Shown here: positions 1 through 5,475 of the stretch, one piece after another
Layout: the number at the start of each line of letters is the position of its first letter
How positions within the stretch are numbered: the first letter of the stretch is position 1
Source: DAOWGG01 sp965369815
Lineage (GTDB): Bacteria > Patescibacteriota > Gracilibacteria > UM-FILTER-43-11
Assembly (NCBI GenBank): GCA_965369815.1
Contig: CBDUQS010000048.1
Span: 1-7,387, forward strand
Reading direction: 5' to 3'
DNA length: 7,387 nt
Program-made: the position numbers and the translations under genes
Notes under the pieces: generated by a model
Seen by the model: only the letters and a program-made list of their open reading frames with translations
Databases searched by the model: none
What the model was told of the DNA's origin: nothing

Positions 1-120
1 CTCCTAAAGCATTTAAAACATTATTCAATTATTTCAAAAGAAAAGTGGTTTGTATGTGAAATGAAAATCATCAAAAAGAAACTGACCAAAAAGAAAAAAC
101 AAGCAACAGATATAAAATAA
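1..120 (+). CDS. C-terminal tail of an unrecognised protein (5' end outside window)
   Basis: The frame starting at base 1 is open for 39 codons and ends with TAA at 118-120. It reads LLKHLKHYSIISKEKWFVCE and then a very lysine-rich tail that ends KKKKQATDIK. The stop lies one base before the stop codon (122-124) of the convergent amidohydrolase, which is the spacing expected of two real convergent genes. The strand-like stretch before the basic tail does not identify a family for me, and I propose no function. A competing reading, the frame beginning at base 3, ends at 57-59 (KAFKTLFNYFKRKVVCM, stop). Only the sequence to the left can decide between them. I prefer the first because it fills the space up to the next gene. 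Confidence 0.4.
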   Translation, partial: LLKHLKHYSIISKEKWFVCEMKIIKKKLTKKKKQATDIK

Positions 121-121
121 G

Positions 122-1093
122 CTAAGCGACCCCAAGTGCTTTCCTTCCATTCACCGTCGCAATATCCACCAATTTATCCACTTCATAAATGCGACAAGCT
201 TCAACAAGGAATTGAAGTTCTTTAAACACGTCTCCATCAATGAATGGGCAGAAGTAATCGTAAACATTATCCACACCCAAGCAAACGTTCACACCCGCTT
301 CGAGCAAATGAGAAACAGGAGCGATTGAATTGTGAACAGGTGCCATTTTATGACGAGGCTGTTGATTATCGATCATCGCACGAGGACAGACAATTACACT
401 CATGTCGGCTTCTTTAATCAATTTCGCCACCTCATTAATGTAGTCATCAGGATGTGCCGCTAAAGAACAGCAGTGAACCGCATTCACCTTTCCTTGTAAC
501 CCGTGCTCAATCACCTTTTTAGCTAAAAGTTCGGTGTCCTTTTCATCGGGATCGTTATTCTGATCAATATGAACATCCACCGTTTTTCCAAGGTCTTTCG
601 CCATGTTAAAAATATAATCCAAATGTTCCGCCTGATTCGGTCGATCACGACTCGGCAATCCGCCAAGCACATCCACCATTGGTGCCGCTTTCTCAATCCA
701 TTGCTGAGCTTCTGGATTCATCGCTCCTTCTAAAACCTGAGAACAGATCTGAACCTCAATTTGATCGGCGTATTTCTTTTTCACTTCCAAAGCCGCTTCC
801 ACACACATCAATCCAACCGTGCTGTCTACATCTATATTGGTACGAGTAACGGTGCAACCTTGATTGATCATATTTTCCACACTAATCGAAATACGTTCGA
901 TTAGGTTTTCCTGTGTGTATTTTTCCTTCACAGCCTTCCATAAGTCCCATTTCACCTCCATATGATCGTTACACATCTGAAGGGTTTCTGGGCTAATGAC
1001 AAACGCTTTATCAAAATGTGCATGACAAGACACCAATCCCCCTTTCTCTTTCACTTTTTCTTCCAAAAGTTTAAGCATATTCCATTTTTCCAT
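122..1093 (-). CDS. Compact cytosine-deaminase-like metal-dependent amidohydrolase
   Basis: A 323-residue protein of the amidohydrolase superfamily, closest in layout to the cytosine deaminase/N-isopropylammelide hydrolase group (CodA, AtzC), which deaminates or hydrolyses ring compounds in the cytosol. Metal-ligand motifs appear in the right order: HxH at His24/His26 (SCHAHFDKAF), His175 (VDVHIDQNN), His207 (NAVHCCSLAAH) and Asp275 (CLGVDNVYD). Two active-site positions differ from E. coli CodA as I recall it. The glutamate after HCD is Gln178 here, and the HDD motif is Val-Asp-Asn at 274-276. The protein is about 100 residues shorter than CodA. It lacks the flanking beta-sandwich strands, leaving essentially the TIM barrel. 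An in-frame TAA six codons upstream fixes ATG 1093 as the first possible start. No Shine-Dalgarno sequence precedes it (upstream reads CCAACACAATT). It lies 111 bases downstream of the lyase gene on the same strand, with no convincing promoter of its own. The substrate is unknown and cytosine deamination should not be assumed. Confidence 0.88.
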   Translation of the reverse strand: MEKWNMLKLLEEKVKEKGGLVSCHAHFDKAFVISPETLQMCNDHMEVKWDLWKAVKEKYTQENLIERISISVENMINQGCTVTRTNIDVDSTVGLMCVEAALEVKKKYADQIEVQICSQVLEGAMNPEAQQWIEKAAPMVDVLGGLPSRDRPNQAEHLDYIFNMAKDLGKTVDVHIDQNNDPDEKDTELLAKKVIEHGLQGKVNAVHCCSLAAHPDDYINEVAKLIKEADMSVIVCPRAMIDNQQPRHKMAPVHNSIAPVSHLLEAGVNVCLGVDNVYDYFCPFIDGDVFKELQFLVEACRIYEVDKLVDIATVNGRKALGVA

Positions 1094-1120
1094 AATTGTG
1101 TTGGTTAGTTATTAGGTCCC

Positions 1121-1144
1121 AAATCGCAGACTGGAAAGTCTTCG
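1121..1144 (-). repeat. Short palindromic repeat, copy A
   Basis: On the plus strand 1125-1144 reads CGCAGACT-GGAA-AGTCTTCG, an 8-bp stem with a single mismatch (C1127/T1142) around a four-base loop. Read on the minus strand it is CGAAGACT-TTCC-AGTCTGCG followed by AT. The last bases and the loop match copies B and C. The middle of the stem differs from theirs, but pairing is kept by changes on both arms. It lies between the amidohydrolase and lyase genes, in the opposite orientation to copy B. Confidence 0.55.
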
Positions 1145-1164
1145 CTTCGGGTGGGAATCAAAAC

Positions 1165-1200
1165 TTGCGCAACGTTGGTTTTCCAACCTGCGATGCGCAA
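1165..1200 (+). repeat. Short palindromic repeat, copy B, with outer inverted arms; possible lyase terminator
   Basis: The core 1168-1192 is the repeat unit CGCA-GGTT-TTCC-AACCTGCG with five extra bases (ACGTT, 1172-1176) in the left arm. It is enclosed by perfect 7-bp arms, TTGCGCA (1165-1171) and TGCGCAA (1194-1200), and an alternative inner stem GTTGG/CCAAC (1174-1178/1183-1187) can also form. It starts four bases beyond the lyase stop codon. On the minus strand it is followed by GTTTTGATT, a short and interrupted U run, so it could act as a leaky terminator or an mRNA 3'-end stabiliser for the lyase transcript. Partial read-through would still supply the amidohydrolase. Confidence 0.55.
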
Positions 1201-1204
1201 CCCC

Positions 1205-2575
1205 CTATTTCATAAGCGACTTTATCTCCGCCTCAACTCTATCCAATCCCAAATTCCCCGTTCCTCCTTGATGTTTAGACATTTTCAGCATCTGATCAAT
1301 ACCCTCTTCGGTCACTTCAATTTTATCAATATTAGAACCGATCTCTCGATAGGCATCACGGAAAGTCATTCCTTCTTTCACTTTTTCAAACGCTTTGTGG
1401 GCGGCAAAAAGCCCAGGGCATGCCAGCATCGATTTCACCATCACTTCCCGATTGGGTGAAATGTTCTGAACAATCGCGGCGGCGGCATCTAAAGACATTT
1501 CAGTGTATTTCAAACCAAGGAAAAGTGGCCGTTTAATCTCCTGACCATCACGATGGTAACCGGAAATTTTATTGGTGATATTCATTGTCATTTCGTTTCG
1601 ACAAGCCAGCACGGTTGGAGTTCGTCCGCGAATCAATTCCGCCACATCCAAGTTCTTTTTCTGAGGCATAATAGAAGACCCTGTTGCGATCCCATCATCA
1701 ATATTAAAGAATTGGAATTCCTGAGTGGTAAAGAAGAGTAGATCCGATGCCAACTTATTAAGTGTCAGCATAATCTGACAACACGCTTCTAAAACCAGCC
1801 CCTCTATCTTCCCACGAGAATTATGACAGTAAATCACATTGTTCTGCGTTTTACTAAAACCGATTTCTTTACTCAGCCAATCGCGATCAAAATCAAAGGG
1901 TGATCCATATCCAGCCCCACTTCCAAGCGGATTCTGATCCACAATCTGATCCGTAATCATATTTAGAAATTTAATATCATCCACCAAACTTTCCGCAAAC
2001 GATCCCATCCAAGTTCCCACTGTCGTTGGCATCGCTTTTTGCATGTGCGTATAACCCGGCATCGGCACCATTTCATGCTCTTTGGCAAAATCAACAAAAA
2101 CAGAAGCCAATTCCAGCGCTTTATTATTGATCGTGGTCGCTTTTCGTTTTAAAAACCATCGCATCATCACAAGCACCTGATCATTTCGACTACGACCGGT
2201 GTGGATCTTCTTTCCTGTATCCCCCAATCGGTCAATTAAATAATCTTCAATTTTAGTATGACAATCCTCATCTTCCAATTTAAGAATAAATTCCCCTTTC
2301 TCATAAAGCTCCAAAATTTCATCCAATCCCCCTTCCAATTCCGCCAGTTCATCTTTCGTGAGCAGGTCATGACGCTCCAAAAGACGCGCATAACAACGAG
2401 AGCACCACACATCATCGGGGATCATTTCCTGATCGTATAAAATGTCTTCTCCTGAATTATATTCCTCCACAACTTTATTTAAACTCACTTCCTTTTTCTT
2501 AAACCAGATCTTCTTTTTAATAACGCCTTTAGTTTCTATTTTTGATATTGAGATAGGAACGCTTGAGTCAGACAT
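1205..2575 (-). CDS. argH: Argininosuccinate lyase, divergent
   Basis: A 456-residue member of the fumarase/aspartase superfamily. Argininosuccinate lyase splits argininosuccinate into arginine and fumarate in the cytosol as a homotetramer. Visible motifs are KKIHTGRSRNDQ (122-133), the PGYTHMQ segment with catalytic-base His177, NPLGSGAGYGSPFDFDR (215-231), and the family signature GSSIMPQKKN (299-308) with catalytic Ser301 in the mobile loop. Length matches the family (E. coli 457). Three points are unusual. The N-terminal WGGRF motif is absent, replaced by a lysine-rich stretch (KKKIWFKKKEV) behind about 20 extra residues. The signature ends NLD where NPD is usual. The AGYGS and FAESLVDD segments resemble the Bacteroidota-type branch as I remember it. 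The start at 2575 lies about 32 bases below a good promoter and has no Shine-Dalgarno sequence. No other arginine gene is in the window. Fold and catalytic set are secure; substrate is likely but, given the divergence, not certain. Confidence 0.9.
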   Translation of the reverse strand: MSDSSVPISISKIETKGVIKKKIWFKKKEVSLNKVVEEYNSGEDILYDQEMIPDDVWCSRCYARLLERHDLLTKDELAELEGGLDEILELYEKGEFILKLEDEDCHTKIEDYLIDRLGDTGKKIHTGRSRNDQVLVMMRWFLKRKATTINNKALELASVFVDFAKEHEMVPMPGYTHMQKAMPTTVGTWMGSFAESLVDDIKFLNMITDQIVDQNPLGSGAGYGSPFDFDRDWLSKEIGFSKTQNNVIYCHNSRGKIEGLVLEACCQIMLTLNKLASDLLFFTTQEFQFFNIDDGIATGSSIMPQKKNLDVAELIRGRTPTVLACRNEMTMNITNKISGYHRDGQEIKRPLFLGLKYTEMSLDAAAAIVQNISPNREVMVKSMLACPGLFAAHKAFEKVKEGMTFRDAYREIGSNIDKIEVTEEGIDQMLKMSKHQGGTGNLGLDRVEAEIKSLMK

Positions 2576-2613
2576 AACAATTGGGTTAAAAATTATGTGG
2601 GCAAACTTTAAGT

Positions 2614-2642
2614 AATATAGTCTTCTGATCCATTTGTTTCAA
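2614..2642 (-). promoter_or_regulatory. Sigma70-like promoter for the lyase gene
   Basis: On the minus strand TTGAAA (plus 2637-2642) and TATATT (plus 2614-2619) are separated by exactly 17 bases, each one base from consensus. Predicted transcription starts near 2607, giving a leader of about 32 bases before the ATG at 2575. The leader shows no Shine-Dalgarno motif or stable hairpin. Confidence 0.6.
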
Positions 2643-2687
2643 GGTTAAATAAAATCAAAATTTCGAATTTATTTTAAAAAATGAGTA

Positions 2688-2696
2688 TGTTAATAT
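2688..2696 (+). promoter_or_regulatory. Weak extended -10 element upstream of PEP synthase
   Basis: TGTTAATAT resembles an extended -10 (TG, one base, then a four-of-six match to TATAAT). No -35 box is recognisable at the normal distance: 2668-2673 is TTTATT. It would give a leader of roughly 25 bases before ATG 2727. The surrounding 2641-2726 stretch is very AT-rich, which itself favours opening. This is a tentative call. Confidence 0.3.
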
Positions 2697-2726
2697 TCTG
2701 TACGAAAACATAACAAATAAAAAAAC

Positions 2727-5144
2727 ATGCTTAAAAAATTGCTTAAAAGAGTGAATCGTAAAAAAGAACTGATTCTCTGGTTCGATGAACTCGGAATCAA
2801 AGACGTTCCCCTTGTTGGAGGTAAAAATGCCTCTTTGGGTGAAATGGTTCGAAAGCTCACCCCAAAAGGAGTGAAGATTCCCAATGGGTTTGCGGTCACC
2901 GCTTACGCCTACCATTACCTATTAAAAGACGCTGGCATTGCCGATGATATCAAGCGAATTTTAAAGGGATTGAACGCTAAAGATATGGATAATTTGGAAG
3001 AGCGTGGACGAAAAGTGCGTCACACCATTTTAAAAGCGGAATTTCCAGAAGACCTCAACAAAGCAATATTAGATGCTTATAAAAAGATGGAAAAGATGTA
3101 CGGAAAACATTGCGATGTCGCCGTTCGTTCTTCGGCCACCGCCGAAGATCTACCAGATGCATCGTTCGCGGGTCAGCAAGAAACTTTCTTGAACGTTCGC
3201 GGGGATCATGAACTTTTAGAAGCATGTAAAAAATGTTTTGCTTCACTATTCACCAATCGCGCCATTGCCTACCGAGAAGAAAAGAAATTCGATCATTTCA
3301 GTATCGGATTATCCATCGCCGTTCAAAAAATGGTACGAAGTGATATGGCATCTTCAGGTGTGATGTTTTCCATCGACACCGAAACAGGTTTTCGAAACGC
3401 TGTCCTCATCAACGCCGCTTACGGACTGGGTGAAAACGTCGTGCAAGGCGCTGTGAATCCCGATGAGTTCTACGTATTCAAACCAACACTTAAAAAAGGA
3501 TTCAAACCCATTCTCACCAAACGCCTTGGAGAAAAGCAGATCAAAATGGTGTACTGCTCAAATGGAAGCAAATCCCCTGTTAAAAACATCAGCGTAAAAG
3601 AAAACGATCGCAATCAATTTTGCATCAACGACAAAGAAATTCTAAAACTAGCAGAGTGGGCCATGATTATTGAAGATCATTACAGTAAAGAAGCGGGCTA
3701 TTTCAAACCAATGGATATGGAATGGGCTAAAGACGGACGAACCAAAGAGCTCTACATTGTACAGGCGCGCCCTGAGACCGTTCAGTCTCGTAAAGATTTA
3801 ACAAAACTCGAAGACTATCGACTGCTTGAAAAAGGAGAGATCATCACTCACGGAGCGCCTGTAGGCGCTAAAATAGCCAACGGTGTTGCTCGTGTTATTG
3901 AGAGCCCCGATCAGATTAGGCTCTTTAAAAAAGGTGAAATTCTTGTCACTACCATGACCGATCCTGATTGGGTGCCAATCATGAAAATTGCCTCAGCCAT
4001 CGTCACCAATCGCGGAGGACGAACATGTCATGCGGCAATCATTTCACGTGAACTGGGAATACCGTGCGTCGTGGGAACGAACAATGCCACTCATAAAATT
4101 AAGAGTGGTGAAAAAATCACCGTCGCCTGTGAAGGAGAAGCGGGAAATATCTACAAAGGAGCATTAAAATATGACATTAAGAAAACGAGCTTAAAGAATC
4201 TTAAAATGCCGAAAACCAAGCTCATGATGAATCTTGGAAATCCCGATATTGCCTTTGAAAGCTCATTTATTCCAAATGCCGGTGTTGGATTGGCTCGCTT
4301 AGAATTCATCATCAATTCTTACATTCAGGTTCATCCGTTAGCACTTTTGAATTTCAAAAAGCTTAAAGATCCTATGGTAAAAAGCAAAATCGAAGATCTA
4401 ACGGTTGGATATAAAAACAAAACCGATTTCTTCGTCGACAAGCTCACTCAAGGAGTTTCCACCATCGCCGCCGCCTTTTGGCCCAACGATGTAATCGTAA
4501 GATTGAGCGATTTTAAAACCAATGAATACGCCAATTTAATCGGTGGAACCGACTACGAACCCAAAGAAGAAAATCCAATGATCGGATGGCGTGGAGCCAG
4601 TCGTTATTACGACCCAAAATACCGAGACGCTTTTGCATTGGAATGTGAAGCAATGGTAAGGGTTCGAAATGAAATGGGACTCACTAACCTAAAGCTCATG
4701 ATCCCCTTCTGTCGTACGATTGAAGAGGGTAAAAAAGTACAAGCCGAAATGAAAAAACACGGCTTAGAACGAGGAAAAGACGGCCTAGAGATCTACGTGA
4801 TGTGTGAAATTCCAAGCAATGTGATACTGGGTGATGAGTTCTGTAAAATTTTCGACGGATTCTCCATCGGATCAAACGATCTAACTCAATTAACCCTTGG
4901 TGTTGATCGCGATTCTGCATTGGTTCGCCATGTATTCGACGAACGAAACGAAGCTGTTAAAACCCTCGTTCGTCAAATCATCAAAATCGGAAAGAAGAAC
5001 AAAAAGAAGGTTGGAATCTGTGGGCAAGCCCCATCCGACTATCCTGAATTCGCTCGATTCCTCGCCAAAGAAGGAATCAATTCCATGTCACTCAACCCCG
5101 ATACTGTGGTGAAGACGATGATGGACCTAAACAAAAAGAGATAA
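2727..5144 (+). CDS. ppsA: Phosphoenolpyruvate synthase (pyruvate, water dikinase)
   Basis: An 805-residue enzyme (E. coli 792) that converts pyruvate, ATP and water to PEP, AMP and phosphate; cytosolic, the entry to gluconeogenesis from pyruvate. All three domains are present. The N-terminal ATP-grasp nucleotide/pyruvate-binding domain (about 16-370) opens with LILWFDELG and VGGKNASLGEM (30-40) and contains VRSSATAEDLPDASFAGQQ (133-151) and VQARPETV (345-352). The mobile phosphohistidine domain has GGRTCHAAIISRELGIPCVVG, the phosphate-carrying residue being His435. The C-terminal PEP-binding barrel has GVGLARLEF (519-527), WRGASRY (621-627), SIGSNDLTQ around Asn717 and catalytic Cys765 in GICGQAPSD. 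About a dozen basic residues precede the usual start. An in-frame TAA at 2718-2720 makes ATG 2727 the first start. No Shine-Dalgarno sequence is present, only an A-rich run. It is divergent from the lyase and ends in a strong double-hairpin terminator. All key residues are intact, so it should be active. Confidence 0.97.
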   Translation: MLKKLLKRVNRKKELILWFDELGIKDVPLVGGKNASLGEMVRKLTPKGVKIPNGFAVTAYAYHYLLKDAGIADDIKRILKGLNAKDMDNLEERGRKVRHTILKAEFPEDLNKAILDAYKKMEKMYGKHCDVAVRSSATAEDLPDASFAGQQETFLNVRGDHELLEACKKCFASLFTNRAIAYREEKKFDHFSIGLSIAVQKMVRSDMASSGVMFSIDTETGFRNAVLINAAYGLGENVVQGAVNPDEFYVFKPTLKKGFKPILTKRLGEKQIKMVYCSNGSKSPVKNISVKENDRNQFCINDKEILKLAEWAMIIEDHYSKEAGYFKPMDMEWAKDGRTKELYIVQARPETVQSRKDLTKLEDYRLLEKGEIITHGAPVGAKIANGVARVIESPDQIRLFKKGEILVTTMTDPDWVPIMKIASAIVTNRGGRTCHAAIISRELGIPCVVGTNNATHKIKSGEKITVACEGEAGNIYKGALKYDIKKTSLKNLKMPKTKLMMNLGNPDIAFESSFIPNAGVGLARLEFIINSYIQVHPLALLNFKKLKDPMVKSKIEDLTVGYKNKTDFFVDKLTQGVSTIAAAFWPNDVIVRLSDFKTNEYANLIGGTDYEPKEENPMIGWRGASRYYDPKYRDAFALECEAMVRVRNEMGLTNLKLMIPFCRTIEEGKKVQAEMKKHGLERGKDGLEIYVMCEIPSNVILGDEFCKIFDGFSIGSNDLTQLTLGVDRDSALVRHVFDERNEAVKTLVRQIIKIGKKNKKKVGICGQAPSDYPEFARFLAKEGINSMSLNPDTVVKTMMDLNKKR

Positions 5145-5153
5145 TTAAAAATC

Positions 5154-5238
5154 AAAAAACCGAAACGCAGGTTTTCTAACCTGCGATGAGGTGGCCGACA
5201 AATAATTGTCGGCCTGTTTGGGGTAATATTGGTTTTTT
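5154..5238 (+). terminator. Nested double-hairpin terminator after PEP synthase
   Basis: Two perfect hairpins lie in series: CGCAGGTT/AACCTGCG (5166-5173/5178-5185, loop TTCT) and GGCCGACAA/TTGTCGGCC (5193-5201/5206-5214, loop ATAA). They are enclosed by complementary outer arms AAAAAACC (5154-5161) and GGTTTTTT (5231-5238), whose right arm supplies the U tract. The whole can fold as a three-way junction just past the stop at 5142-5144. With the A tract on its left it could also stop leftward transcription. The promoter at 5241 starts only three bases after it. Confidence 0.75.
5166..5188 (+). repeat. Short palindromic repeat, copy C
   Basis: CGCAGGTT-TTCT-AACCTGCG followed by ATG: a perfect 8-bp stem with a four-base loop. 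Compared with copy B (1168-1195) it differs by one loop base and lacks B's five-base insertion. The shared right part including the trailing ATG is 15 positions with one mismatch. It forms the first hairpin of the PEP synthase terminator. Confidence 0.6.
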
Positions 5239-5240
5239 AT

Positions 5241-5268
5241 TTGACAAATAAAATTCTCATGATACAAT
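5241..5268 (+). promoter_or_regulatory. Strong sigma70-like promoter, distal to the HExxH gene
   Basis: A perfect TTGACA (5241-5246) lies 16 bases from TACAAT (5263-5268), which matches TATAAT at five of six positions. Predicted start is near 5275. It sits directly behind the PEP synthase terminator and would make a leader of about 200 bases before the ATG at 5476, or a separate short RNA. Confidence 0.6.
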
Positions 5269-5269
5269 A

Positions 5270-5444
5270 ACTAAAACGTTGTGAGCTAGTTATGCTTAAA
5301 TTCTGCGCCTCGACGTCCCCTAGGAATAACCACAATGGGCCCAACAATTGGCCCAACAAGCGGAATTCAACTAATGGGGTCTAAACCATCAATCCAGAAG
5401 GCCTGTTTTTGGGCAACTTACCCCTGGTAAATCGATGTGTTTTA
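5270..5444 (+). other. Unassigned leader region with tiny open frames and a hairpin
   Basis: This stretch lies between two promoters and looks more GC-rich than its surroundings. It contains a 12-base tandem direct repeat built on GGCCCAACAA (5338-5347 and 5350-5359), which also forms a 6-bp hairpin TGGGCC/GGCCCA (5336-5341/5350-5355, loop of eight). ATG 5292 opens a 30-codon frame to TAA 5382-5384, with eight asparagines, starting about 16 bases after the predicted transcription start. A second frame from ATG 5335 (or ATG 5374) runs to TAA 5428-5430 and ends ACFWATYPW. None has a Shine-Dalgarno sequence, in line with the other genes here. It may be a leader-peptide or structured-leader region, a small RNA, or a decayed gene. 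I recognise no riboswitch family. Confidence 0.3.
5286..5417 (-). pseudogene. Possible remnant of a small minus-strand gene, interrupted by TGA
   Basis: On the minus strand a frame free of stops except one TGA (plus 5367-5369) runs from just after a TAA (5418-5420) to TAG (5286-5288). It reads VAQKQAFWIDGLDPIS, stop, IPLVGPIVGPIVVIPRG, then RRGAEFKHN. The mix of a hydrophobic proline/glycine stretch and a basic C-terminus looks protein-like. It has no ATG and no convincing start, so at best it is a fragment. The repetitive DNA makes several frames look open here at once, which weakens the case. Confidence 0.2.
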
Positions 5445-5453
5445 TGGTATAAT
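5445..5453 (+). promoter_or_regulatory. Extended -10 promoter immediately upstream of the HExxH gene
   Basis: TGGTATAAT is a perfect extended -10 (TG, one base, TATAAT at 5448-5453). The -35 position 17 bases upstream (TGGTAA, 5425-5430) is poor, as is common for extended -10 promoters. Transcription from about 5460 would give a leader of only about 15 bases before ATG 5476. Confidence 0.6.
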
Positions 5454-5475
5454 ATTTAGATAAATTCAGTTTTCT

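Noticed and set aside
3..59. Alternative left-edge gene tail ending at 57-59
   Set aside because: Also open and plausible, but it would leave about 60 unexplained bases before the convergent gene. The frame ending at 118-120 fits better, though the choice is not certain.
1121..1200. CRISPR array
   Set aside because: Only two adjacent copies, in opposite orientation, palindromic, without regular spacers or cas genes.
1151..1459. Plus-strand open frame over the lyase 3' end
   Set aside because: It lies antisense to a gene with clear catalytic motifs, has low-complexity His/Phe-rich sequence and no start signal. Similar overlapping frames inside PEP synthase and the HExxH gene were dropped for the same reason.
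2576..2726. Bacteroidota-type promoter (TTTG at -33, TANNTTTG at -7)
   Set aside because: No correctly spaced pair was found for either divergent gene, while a TTGAAA/TATATT pair with 17-base spacing fits the lyase.
5289..5359. Integron attC-like sites (GTTATGC and GCCCAAC, the latter fitting RYYYAAC)
   Set aside because: The two core-like sites are in the wrong order on both strands for an attC, and no integrase or cassette structure is visible.
5286..5417. Genetic code with TGA as Gly or Trp
   Set aside because: The complete genes and the long partial gene have no in-frame TGA and use normal TGG and GGN codons. A single TGA in a doubtful frame is not evidence of recoding.
5336..5430. tRNA or other known structured RNA in the leader
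   Set aside because: There is no T-loop motif, cloverleaf or recognised riboswitch core; only one short hairpin with a direct repeat.
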